DNA of 6,977 nucleotides from Alphaproteobacteria bacterium (lineage in GTDB: Bacteria; Pseudomonadota; Alphaproteobacteria; Bin95). Under the pieces are notes generated by a model that ran no database searches, was not told the DNA's origin, and saw only the letters and a list, made by a program, of their open reading frames with translations. The position numbers were made by a program, and so were the translations under genes. The stretch is taken from contig JAJECF010000024.1 of NCBI GenBank assembly GCA_022822125.1, positions 1 through 6,977 on the forward strand, given 5' to 3'. Shown piece by piece: positions 1 through 5,867 of the stretch; position 1 is the stretch's first letter; every line of letters begins with the position of its first letter.

Positions 1-85
1 TGGTGGAGGGGGTTGGATTCGAACCAACGTAGGCAACGCCAACGGGTTTACAGCCCGTCCCCTTTAGCCACTCGGGCACCCCTCC
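1..85 (-). tRNA. tRNA-Tyr (anticodon GTA), CCA encoded
   Basis: Read on the minus strand, the segment folds as a class II tRNA. The acceptor stem GGAGGGG pairs with CCCCTCC, followed by discriminator A and a genome-encoded CCA at positions 3-1. The anticodon arm is ACGGG-CTGTAAA-CCCGT, with the GTA anticodon on plus-strand bases 49-51, so it decodes tyrosine codons. The variable arm is long, with a GGC/GCC stem, as expected for bacterial tRNA-Tyr. The T arm is GTTGG-TTCGAAT-CCAAC. The gene fills the window edge to its last base, so nothing downstream can be seen. It is divergent from rlmB with 46 bp between them. Confidence 0.97.
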
Positions 86-131
86 GTTCCGTCCCCGAAA
101 CGGCGGGCGAAAATGATATGCTCATGCGGCA

Positions 132-911
132 ATGTCAATGGGCTATCGGACGCAAAATCGCGGCAAACCGCCCGACGGCGGGCTCTGGCTTCACGGCCGC
201 CATGCCGTGGCGGCCGCGCTCGCCAACCGCGCGCGCAAGGTCCGCCGGCTGCAGCAGACGGAACCGGGCGCGGCGGACGCCGCGGCACGCCGGCGCGGCA
301 TTCCCGTCGAAACCGTGGAGCGCCGCCTGCTCGACCGGCGTTTCGGCCCCGGCGCCGTCCATCAGGGCGTCGCGCTCCATTGCGACCCGCTGCCCCCGCC
401 CGACCTGGGGGCCATCGCGGCGAAGCCCGGCCCGGCGCGCCTGCTGCTGCTCGACCGGGTCAGCGACCCGCGCAATGTCGGGGCTGTGCTTCGCTCGGCC
501 GAGGCGTTCGGCGCGCGGGCCGTCATCATGCCGGCCGTCGGCGCGCCGGCGGAAACCGCCGCGCTCGCCAAGGCCGCGGCCGGGGCGCTGGAGCGGGTGC
601 CGCTGGCCCGCATCGTCAATCTCGCCCGCACCCTCGAGCGCCTCAAGGCGGCGGGATACTGGTTCGCCGCCCTGGACGGCGCGGCCGATCTGCCGCTCGC
701 GCGCCTCGACCTCACCGGCAGGGTCGGCCTCGTTCTGGGCGCGGAGGGCGCCGGCATTCGCCGCCTGGTGCGCCGCGCCTGCGACTTCGAGGCCGCGATT
801 CCCATGAGCGGCGGCGCCGACAGCCTCAACATTGCCGTGGCGGCAGGAATCGCCCTTTACGAAGCGCATCGGCAGACCTACATGAGCGACGCACCGGCCG
901 GGGCGTCCTGA
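132..911 (+). CDS. rlmB: 23S rRNA (guanosine-2'-O-)-methyltransferase, RlmB/TrmH (SpoU) family
   Basis: This is a 259-residue SPOUT-class methyltransferase predicted to use S-adenosylmethionine to methylate the ribose 2'-O of a 23S rRNA guanosine (G2251 in E. coli numbering). The N-terminal part (about residues 18-90) has the RlmB substrate-binding layout, beginning WLHGRHAVAAAL. The three SpoU knot motifs are present: motif 1 around 107-127 (DPRNVGAVLRSAEAFG, with the conserved Asn and Arg), motif 2 at 201-208 (VLGAEGAG) and motif 3 at 223-243 (IPMSGGADSLNIAVAAG). Length is normal for the family. The start could be ATG 132 or ATG 138; neither has a strong Shine-Dalgarno. Proximity to tRNA-Tyr is an arrangement I recall from alphaproteobacteria. 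A related TrmH-family member acting on another RNA is possible, but the N-terminal domain favours RlmB. Confidence 0.9.
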   Translation: MSMGYRTQNRGKPPDGGLWLHGRHAVAAALANRARKVRRLQQTEPGAADAAARRRGIPVETVERRLLDRRFGPGAVHQGVALHCDPLPPPDLGAIAAKPGPARLLLLDRVSDPRNVGAVLRSAEAFGARAVIMPAVGAPAETAALAKAAAGALERVPLARIVNLARTLERLKAAGYWFAALDGAADLPLARLDLTGRVGLVLGAEGAGIRRLVRRACDFEAAIPMSGGADSLNIAVAAGIALYEAHRQTYMSDAPAGAS

Positions 912-950
912 ACCCCTCGCAGAAGGCGCGGCGATAGGGCTGCGGCAAGG

Positions 951-962
951 CCGGTCGACCGG
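951..962. repeat. 12-bp perfect palindrome upstream of peroxiredoxin gene
   Basis: CCGGTCGACCGG is fully self-complementary and ends 19 bp before the peroxiredoxin start, inside the 70-bp gap after rlmB. It could be an operator or a small hairpin in the 5' leader. In GC-rich DNA such a palindrome can also occur by chance. No regulator is encoded nearby that would identify it. Confidence 0.35.
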
Positions 963-981
963 AAACGAAACGGGAAACACC

Positions 982-1617
982 ATGTCTCTGCGTCTTGGCG
1001 ACAATGCTCCGGACTTCACCGCGGAAACCACCGACGGCGAAGTTTCCTTCCACGACTATCTCGGCGACGGCTGGGGCGTCCTGTTCTCTCATCCCGCCGA
1101 CTTCACCCCGGTCTGCACGACGGAACTGGCGGCCGCCGCGCGCCTCAAGGGCGAATTCCAGAAGCGGAATTGCCGCATCATGGGCCTCTCGGTCGATCCG
1201 CTCGGCAGCCACCGGGAATGGGCGAGCGATATCGAGGAGACCCAGGGCCAGGCGGTCAATTTCCCGATCGTCGCCGACCACGACCGCAATGTGTCCACGC
1301 TCTACGACATGATCCACCCCAACGCCGCCGAGACGGTGACGGTGCGCTCCGTGTTCTTCATCGGGCCGGACAAGAAGGTGAAGGCGACGATCACCTATCC
1401 GCCTTCCACCGGCCGGAATTTCGACGAGATCCTGCGCACCCTCGACTCGCTCCAGCTCACCGCCGCGCACAAGGTGGCGACGCCCGTGAACTGGCGGCAG
1501 GGCGACGATGTCATCATCCTGCCGGCGCTCACCAACGAGCAGGCGAAGGAGCTGTTCCCCGACGGCTGGGACGAGCAGAAGCCCTATCTGCGCGTGGTGC
1601 CGCAACCGGGCCGCTGA
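982..1617 (+). CDS. 1-Cys peroxiredoxin (Prx6/AhpC-TSA family)
   Basis: This 211-residue cytosolic thiol peroxidase should reduce hydrogen peroxide and alkyl hydroperoxides. The peroxidatic cysteine is Cys45 within HPADFTPVCTTE (37-48), the Prx6-type active site. Thr42 and Pro43 are present, and Arg122 (TVRSVFFIGP) sits where the conserved catalytic arginine is expected. The C-terminal region (about 163-205, with PVNWRQGDDVIILPAL and PYLRVV) is the extra domain typical of Prx6-type enzymes. No resolving cysteine is evident; the only other Cys is Cys64. Length is typical. The start is preceded by a weak GGGA at about 9 bp. It could share a transcript with rlmB (70 bp gap), although the functions are unrelated. 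Its last 34 bp overlap the 3' end of the opposing selD fusion. The physiological reductant is not predictable here. Confidence 0.93.
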   Translation: MSLRLGDNAPDFTAETTDGEVSFHDYLGDGWGVLFSHPADFTPVCTTELAAAARLKGEFQKRNCRIMGLSVDPLGSHREWASDIEETQGQAVNFPIVADHDRNVSTLYDMIHPNAAETVTVRSVFFIGPDKKVKATITYPPSTGRNFDEILRTLDSLQLTAAHKVATPVNWRQGDDVIILPALTNEQAKELFPDGWDEQKPYLRVVPQPGR

Positions 1618-3800
1618 GCGGCGGCCCCGGCCGACAGGGTAAGCGCGCCGGGCGGCCCCGGCAGCACCTCGCCGACGACCGCCGCCTGCGCATAGCCGGC
1701 GGCGGCAAGCGCGGCCAGACAATCGGCCGTCCGGTCTGCCGGAACGCCGGCCAGCAGCCCGCCGGCCGTTTGCGGGTCGAACAGCACCGGGCAGTCTTCC
1801 GGGTCGAGGGCCCCTGCCGCCGCCTCATTCGCGGGATGCAGCGTGCTGCGGATGCCGCGCGCGATGAGGTCGCGGGCGCCCGGCAGCACGGGCAAGGCGT
1901 CGGGCCATAGAACGGCAGCGCGGCCGGAGGCGCGCAGCATTTCGCCGAGATGGCCCGCAAGGCCGAAGCCGGTGACATCGGTGACGGCAATCGCGCTATG
2001 CGCGCGCAGCGCCTCGCCCGCCTCGCGGTTGGACTTCTGCATGGCGGCAAGCGCCGCCCCCAGCCACTCGCCCCGGCAGCGGCCGGCCATATGCGCGGCG
2101 AGGATCGCGCCGGTCCCGAGCGGCTTGGCGAGCACCAGCAGGTCGCCTGCTTCCAGCCCGTCCTTGCCCGTCAGCCGGTCCTCGCGGCCGTGGCCGTCGA
2201 GGGCGAAGCCAAGCGCCAGTTCCGCCCCCTCGGCTGTGTGGCCGCCGACCAGAGCGCAACCGGCGTCGTTCAACACCTCCAACGCGCCGCGCAACAGCGC
2301 TTCGAGGTCCCGCTCCAGCTTGTCGTCCGGCGCGTGCGGCAGTGTCGCCAGCGCAAGCGCGGTCTGGGGCTCGGCGCCCATGGCGTAGAGGTCGCCGAGG
2401 GCGTGGTTCGCGGCGATGCGCCCGAAGAGCCAGGGGTCGTCGATGAAGGCGCGGAACTGGTCCGCCGTGCGGACCGCGACCCGGCCGGGCGGCGGGCGCA
2501 CGACCGCGGCGTCGTCGCCGAGGCCGAGAGCCACATCCTTGCGCGGCGCGACCTCCAGGCGGGCGAGCACGCGCGCCAGCGGGTCCGCGGGCAGTTTCGC
2601 ACCGCAGCCCCCACAGCGCATGTCCTCCGCGCCCGGCATGGCCGGCAGGTCGCGGTAGCGGTCCATCCAGCGCCGGTCGATGCGGTCCTTCCAGCGCCAC
2701 GCCCAGCCGCCCGCGACGGCGAAGGGACCCCACGAAGCCACGGCCTGCCCGGTCTCCGTCGAAATGAGCGCGAGCGTCCGTTTTTGCGGCTTGTAAGGGC
2801 GCAGGGAGTCAGAGCCCGCCGCCAGCCGGCGCAGATTCTCCGCCAGAACCGGACCCTGGCGGACCGCGAAGACGCCCGATTTCGGCAAGGCGCGCGCGCC
2901 GAAAGCGGCGATATCCCCCGCCGCGAAGACCTGCGGATGGCTGCGGGAGCGCAGGTTTCGCCCTATCTCGACGAAACCCCGCTCATCCACCGCAAGCCCG
3001 GAGGCCGCAACCCAACCGGCCGGGACCGCCGGCGTCGCCAGGATCACAGCATCCGCCGGCAATATTTCGCCGGTCTCCGTCACGACGCCGTCAGGCTTGA
3101 CCGCCGCCACCCGAACGCCCGTCCGCGGCTCGATCCCGCAGCGATACAACGCCGCCTCGATCCTCAGGCGCGCCGCCCGGCCGTAAGCCGGCAGCACCTC
3201 GCGCATGTCCGAGACGACTGTGAAATGCGGCCCTTCCACGGAAATACCCTGTTCCGCCAGACGCGCGGCCAGCCTGCGTTTCAGCGCAAGCGTGAGCTCG
3301 ACGCCGCCCGCGCCCGCGCCCACGGTGACGAGCCGGAACCGCCCCCCGGCCCGAAGCGCCCGGTCCTCGATCTCCGCCCAGCCTGTGAGGAACCGGTCCA
3401 CAGGCTTCACCGGCAGGGCGTGTTCCGTCCCTTCGATGCCCGCCGGGGACGGCGTTGAGCCGATATCGAGCGAAGCGAGGTCGAAGGCGAGCGCCGGCCG
3501 GCCGTCGATCCGGGCTTCATTGCGGTCGAGGTCGAGGCCCGTCACCGCCCCATGCACCAGCCTCGCGCCGGCGAAGGCGGCCAGCGGGGCCAGATCGACA
3601 TGCGCCTCGTCATGGCTGTAATCGCCGGCGACCAGCCCCGGCAGCATGCCGGAATAAGGCGTGGCGAGATCGCGCGTCGCGAGCGTCAGCCGCACGCCGG
3701 GGACGGGCTGCATGGCGAAACGGCGCAGCACCTCCACATGGGCGTGCCCGCCGCCGATCAGCAGGATGTCGGCGCGTACCGGCGCCGGCGCGGGCATCAT
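1584..3800 (-). CDS. selD: Bifunctional NDH-2-like FAD oxidoreductase / selenide, water dikinase (SelD) fusion
   Basis: This 738-residue protein has two parts. Residues 1-390 form a pyridine-nucleotide oxidoreductase: an FAD-binding turn at 14-20 (LIGGGHA), an NAD(P)-binding turn at 158-168 (VTVGAGAGGVE) and the distal FAD motif at 291-298 (VFAAGDIA). It has no CxxC, so it resembles NDH-2 rather than disulfide reductases. Residues 394-738 are a full-length SelD, which makes selenophosphate from selenide and ATP. The catalytic pair is Cys399 and Lys402 in GGCGAKL. Other SelD motifs are GLGDDAAV (426-433), ALGDLYAMG (467-475), GGHTAEGAE (519-527), TDVTGFGLAGHL (607-618) and LFDPQTAGGLL (673-683). 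The Cys399 codon is TGC, so it is not selenocysteine. From memory, this N-terminal domain type is the TIGR03169 family; its function is unestablished. ATG 3800 is followed by a second ATG at 3797; I took the first. No selA, selB or selenouridine synthase is in view, so the selenium end use is unknown. Confidence 0.94.
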   Translation of the reverse strand: MMPAPAPVRADILLIGGGHAHVEVLRRFAMQPVPGVRLTLATRDLATPYSGMLPGLVAGDYSHDEAHVDLAPLAAFAGARLVHGAVTGLDLDRNEARIDGRPALAFDLASLDIGSTPSPAGIEGTEHALPVKPVDRFLTGWAEIEDRALRAGGRFRLVTVGAGAGGVELTLALKRRLAARLAEQGISVEGPHFTVVSDMREVLPAYGRAARLRIEAALYRCGIEPRTGVRVAAVKPDGVVTETGEILPADAVILATPAVPAGWVAASGLAVDERGFVEIGRNLRSRSHPQVFAAGDIAAFGARALPKSGVFAVRQGPVLAENLRRLAAGSDSLRPYKPQKRTLALISTETGQAVASWGPFAVAGGWAWRWKDRIDRRWMDRYRDLPAMPGAEDMRCGGCGAKLPADPLARVLARLEVAPRKDVALGLGDDAAVVRPPPGRVAVRTADQFRAFIDDPWLFGRIAANHALGDLYAMGAEPQTALALATLPHAPDDKLERDLEALLRGALEVLNDAGCALVGGHTAEGAELALGFALDGHGREDRLTGKDGLEAGDLLVLAKPLGTGAILAAHMAGRCRGEWLGAALAAMQKSNREAGEALRAHSAIAVTDVTGFGLAGHLGEMLRASGRAAVLWPDALPVLPGARDLIARGIRSTLHPANEAAAGALDPEDCPVLFDPQTAGGLLAGVPADRTADCLAALAAAGYAQAAVVGEVLPGPPGALTLSAGAAAQRPGCGTTRR

Positions 3801-3809
3801 GGCGGGTCC

Positions 3810-4031
3810 AGAGCACGATCCAATCTATATGGATCGACTGTTTGTCGACGAGTAGCCGCCGGCCTTGCCCCCGCTTCGTCGCCCCGGACCCCGATCCGGG
3901 GCCCATCCACAACCCTCTGCGACTGGCGGACAGGCCGGGAGATGGACCCCGGATCACCGCTGACGCGCCGTCCGGGGTGACGATTGCAGCTATACGGACG
4001 AAACTGTTTCAATCTGAACAGAGTCCGCTCT
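3810..4031. repeat. Intergenic palindromic repeat element (MITE-like), element A
   Basis: This fills the gap between the racemase gene and the selD fusion. Both ends read AGAGC going inward (3810-3814; reverse complement of 4027-4031). A second imperfect terminal match follows: GATCGACTGTTTGTC on the left (3832-3846) and, on the right, GATTGAAACAGTTTCGTC (reverse complement of 3997-4014). A small hairpin GATCCA/TGGATC lies at 3817-3835. The core (3882-3977) has two GC-rich hairpins, CCCCGGA/TCCGGGG at 3882-3901 and again at 3947-3977, arranged as inverted copies. No ORF worth calling lies inside. It resembles dispersed intergenic repeats I recall from alphaproteobacteria. The boundaries are estimates. 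Confidence 0.6.
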
Positions 4032-5175
4032 AGCGCTGTTTCACGGCCCCGGCGGCATTCAGGCGGGCGATCTCGGCAGCCTCGAAGCCCCAGTCGCCAA
4101 GCGCCTCGTTCGTGTGCTCGCCGGCATGGGCCGGGCCTCTGGAAACGCCGCTCGGCGTGCCTTCGAACACCGGCGCCGGCCCCGGCTGGCGCACGCCGTC
4201 CACATCGACGAAACTGCCGCGGGCGACATTGTGGTGGTGCTCCATCGCTTCCGACATGGAGAGCACCGGCCCGAAGCAGATATCGGTCTGCTCCATGATC
4301 GCCACCCATTCGTCGCGGGTCTTCGTCTTGAAGATTTCGCGCAGGCGTTCGCGCGTTTCGGGCCAGCGGGGCCGGTCGAGCTGGTCCGGCAGGTCGGCGT
4401 CCTCAAGCCCGGTATGCTTGAGCAGCAGCGCATAGAATTGCGGCTCGATGGAGCCGACCGAGACATGCCTGCCGTCGGCGGTCTCATAGACATTGTAGTA
4501 ATGCGCGCCCTTGTCGAGGCGGTTCTTGCCCCGCTCCTCGATCCAGGCTCCCGAGGCGAGCGCGCCATACATGGGCGTCATCAGCGAGGCCGAGCCCTCG
4601 ACCATCGAGCAGTCCACCACCTGGCCCTTGCCGGTCGTGCGCGCGCTGATGATTCCGGCCAGCATGCCGACGGCCATATAGAGCGCGCCGCCGCCGAAAT
4701 CGCCGACGAGGTTGAGCGGCGGCACTGGCGGGCCGCCCTCCTCGCCGATGGAGTAAAGCGCGCCCGAAAGCGAGATATAGTTGATGTCATGCCCCGCGGT
4801 GTGCGCGATTGGCCCGGTCTGGCCCCAGCCGGTCATGCGCCCGATCACGAGCTTCGGATTGCGTTCGAGCAGCGTGTCCGGCGCAAGGCCCAGGCGCTCC
4901 ATGACGCCCGGCCGGAAGCCTTCCACGATGGCGTCCGCGCCGTCGCAGAGCCGGAGCGCCGTTTCGCGCCCGTCCGGGTGCTTGAGGTCGATGGCGATGT
5001 TCTTGCGGCTTCGCAGCAGGGTGTTGAACTTCGGGTGCTCGGCCTCCCTGCCGACATTCGCCGCCCGGTCCACGCGCAGCACGTCCGCGCCCATATCCGC
5101 AAGCAGCATACTGCAAAACGGCCCCGGCCCGATGCCGGCGAATTCCACGATCCTGACCCCGTCCAGCGCGCCCAT
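4030..5175 (-). CDS. Alpha-methylacyl-CoA racemase-type CaiB/BaiF family enzyme
   Basis: This 381-residue protein has the family III CoA-transferase fold and looks like alpha-methylacyl-CoA racemase (AMACR/Mcr), which interconverts (R)- and (S)-2-methylacyl-CoA so that branched chains can enter beta-oxidation. The N-terminal CaiB region includes GVRIVEFAGIGPGPF (6-20) and the EGFRPGVMERLG block (85-96). AMACR hallmarks are GHDINYISLSGAL (128-140) and NLVGDFGGGALY (155-166). His129, Asp159 and Glu244 (in VGSIEPQFY) sit at a constant +3 offset from the catalytic His126, Asp156 and Glu241 I recall for mycobacterial Mcr. That supports a racemase over a CoA-transferase. The start is ATG 5175, with AAAGGGGG ending 10 bp upstream on the minus strand. 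selD lies downstream on the same strand but 229 bp away. The TAG stop coincides with the edge of repeat element A. Confidence 0.9.
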   Translation of the reverse strand: MGALDGVRIVEFAGIGPGPFCSMLLADMGADVLRVDRAANVGREAEHPKFNTLLRSRKNIAIDLKHPDGRETALRLCDGADAIVEGFRPGVMERLGLAPDTLLERNPKLVIGRMTGWGQTGPIAHTAGHDINYISLSGALYSIGEEGGPPVPPLNLVGDFGGGALYMAVGMLAGIISARTTGKGQVVDCSMVEGSASLMTPMYGALASGAWIEERGKNRLDKGAHYYNVYETADGRHVSVGSIEPQFYALLLKHTGLEDADLPDQLDRPRWPETRERLREIFKTKTRDEWVAIMEQTDICFGPVLSMSEAMEHHHNVARGSFVDVDGVRQPGPAPVFEGTPSGVSRGPAHAGEHTNEALGDWGFEAAEIARLNAAGAVKQR

Positions 5176-5200
5176 GGCCTCAATGCCCCCTTTCGGCGTT

Positions 5201-5282
5201 ATGGTGGCGCGAGCATAGCGCGCGAAGAAGGACCCGCAACATGGCCGGGCCGTTTTCCGGTATCCGCCTTCCGGACTTCGCC
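5201..5282 (+). repeat. Left copy of 82-bp imperfect direct repeat
   Basis: This copy matches 6213-6294 without gaps at 69 of 82 positions (84%), counted by eye. The first 40 bp are non-coding leader (34 of 40 match, ending in an identical GGACCCGCAAC). The remaining 42 bp correspond to the first 14 codons of the CoA-transferase gene (35 of 42 match). It lies between the start of the racemase gene and element B. Confidence 0.85.
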
Positions 5283-5288
5283 GGCCTC
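5241..5288 (+). pseudogene. Vestigial 5' end of a CaiB/BaiF CoA-transferase gene
   Basis: An ATG with a good upstream AAGGA (8 bp spacing) opens the peptide MAGPFSGIRLPDFAG, which parallels MTRPFSGIRVLDFTQ of the intact gene at 6253. Similarity ends at about codon 14-15, just before the terminal repeat of element B at 5289. The frame stays open across the element to 5486, where it codes for a low-complexity Arg/Pro/Gly-rich stretch unlike the family. I read this as a truncated relic. A short chimeric peptide could still be translated because the initiation signals are intact. Confidence 0.7.
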
Positions 5289-5525
5289 ATACCAACGGTC
5301 GTTGACCGGAACCTATGGCGCCGCCGCCTTTCCTCGTGCTTGCGCTCTTTTTTGTCACCCCGGCCTCCGAGCCGGGGTCCAGCTACAGCGTTCCCGGCGG
5401 GCGCCGCCAGGGAGAACAGGCGCGACCGCCCCGGGCCGCCGCACGGCCGCACGGGGCCCCGGCTCGGAGGCCGGGGTGACAGTTGAGGCCATCTCCCATG
5501 AGTCACAATCCGACGCCGTTGGTAT
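5289..5525. mobile_element. MITE-like palindromic element, element B
   Basis: This 237-bp non-coding unit is bounded by inverted copies of ATACCAACGG (5289-5298 and reverse complement of 5516-5525). Looser similarity continues inward, with CTATGGC on the left and CATGGGAGATGGC on the right. Inside are perfect 25-bp inverted arms, 5353-5377 and 5457-5481, with a 79-bp GC-rich loop. Each arm is itself a hairpin (CCCCGGC/GCCGGGG around a 6-nt loop). No transposase is encoded, so it would be non-autonomous. TA dinucleotides flank CCAACGG at both ends, compatible with TA target duplication but not diagnostic because they belong to the palindrome. Together with 5176-5288 it makes up the roughly 400-bp stretch without an intact gene. 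Confidence 0.65.
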
Positions 5526-5554
5526 CACTCGTCTGGAAAGACTTTCTGGACACT

Positions 5555-5571
5555 GTAACATAATGTGTTAC
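5555..5571. promoter_or_regulatory. Candidate HigA operator overlapping the higBA -10 region
   Basis: GTAACA-TAATG-TGTTAC is a perfect inverted repeat (6-bp arms, 5-bp spacer) that ends 8 bp before the higB ATG. It contains CATAAT (5559-5564), five of six matches to a -10 box. A matching -35 is weak; TGGAAA at 5534-5539 has 19-bp spacing. HigA-type antitoxins usually repress their own operon through a palindrome at the promoter, and this is the obvious candidate. A second small palindrome, GAAAG-A-CTTTC, lies at 5536-5546. The transcription start would fall close to the ATG, leaving a very short leader. Confidence 0.55.
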
Positions 5572-5579
5572 CGTCGGGC

Positions 5580-5855
5580 ATGATCCGGAGCTTCCGGCAC
5601 AAGGGTCTAGCCGAATTGTTCGAACGAGGCCGCAGCCGTCATGTTCAACCGAGTCTCCATGCGCGCTGCCTGCGCCGGCTGGAAGTTCTCGACCAGGCCG
5701 AATCACCAGCCGACCTTCGTGTCCCGGGATTCGATTTCCACAGCCTCCGCGGAGCGCCGCAACGCTTCACCATCCATGTCAACGGTCCCTGGTGCATCAC
5801 GTTCGAATGGCGGGACGGCGAGGCGCTGCGCGTCGATCTCGAACAGTATCATTGA
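5580..5855 (+). CDS. higB: HigB-family toxin (RelE superfamily mRNA interferase), type II toxin-antitoxin
   Basis: This 91-residue protein matches the HigB/RelE-like toxin pattern along its whole length, including FRHKGLAELFERG (5-17), LRRLEVLDQAESPADL (31-46), PGFDFHSLRG (49-58), HVNGPWCITFEW (66-77) and the C-terminal QYH (89-91). The family cleaves mRNA on the ribosome. By recall of Proteus HigB, His54, Asn68, Tyr90 and His91 occupy known active-site positions. The residue before the final Tyr-His is Gln89 where Asp is expected, and the usual Arg of WRITF is Cys72. Toxin strength is therefore uncertain. I chose ATG 5580 because it gives the standard family N-terminus; an in-frame GTG at 5565 would add five residues. 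No clear Shine-Dalgarno precedes it. higA follows 12 bp downstream, the usual higBA order. Confidence 0.9.
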   Translation: MIRSFRHKGLAELFERGRSRHVQPSLHARCLRRLEVLDQAESPADLRVPGFDFHSLRGAPQRFTIHVNGPWCITFEWRDGEALRVDLEQYH

Positions 5856-5867
5856 GGAGAGGACGAA

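Noticed and set aside
113..138. A possible minus-strand promoter for tRNA-Tyr: perfect TTGACA (133-138) and TATCAT (113-118).
   Set aside because: The spacer is only 14 bp, too short for a standard sigma-70 promoter, and the -35 lies inside the rlmB start. A real promoter is probably nearby, but this pair does not define it.
13..1031. Several long open frames overlapping rlmB on both strands.
   Set aside because: They are out-of-frame shadows in high-GC DNA with Arg/Pro/Ala-rich translations and no domain motifs; rlmB has all three SpoU motifs.
2604..2606. Possible selenocysteine at the SelD catalytic position.
   Set aside because: The codon is TGC on the coding strand, so it encodes cysteine.
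1950..3458. A 502-codon plus-strand open frame opposite the selD fusion.
   Set aside because: Its composition is Arg/Ala-rich without recognisable motifs, and the opposite strand encodes a complete two-domain protein over the same bases.
3882..3977. Repeated GC palindromes considered as a CRISPR array.
   Set aside because: The units are inverted rather than regularly spaced direct repeats, and there are no spacers or cas genes.
5212..5239. TTGCGG and TATGCT on the minus strand with a 16-bp spacer, upstream of the racemase gene.
   Set aside because: Three of six and four of six consensus matches are too weak to call a promoter by eye.
5348..5377. A GC-rich hairpin next to a run of six T, resembling an intrinsic terminator.
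   Set aside because: The T run precedes the hairpin on the plus strand and becomes an A run after it on the minus strand, so neither orientation gives stem then U tract.
4114..5583. A 489-codon plus-strand open frame opposite the racemase gene.
   Set aside because: It is antisense to a well-conserved enzyme and runs into repeat element B; no family features were found.
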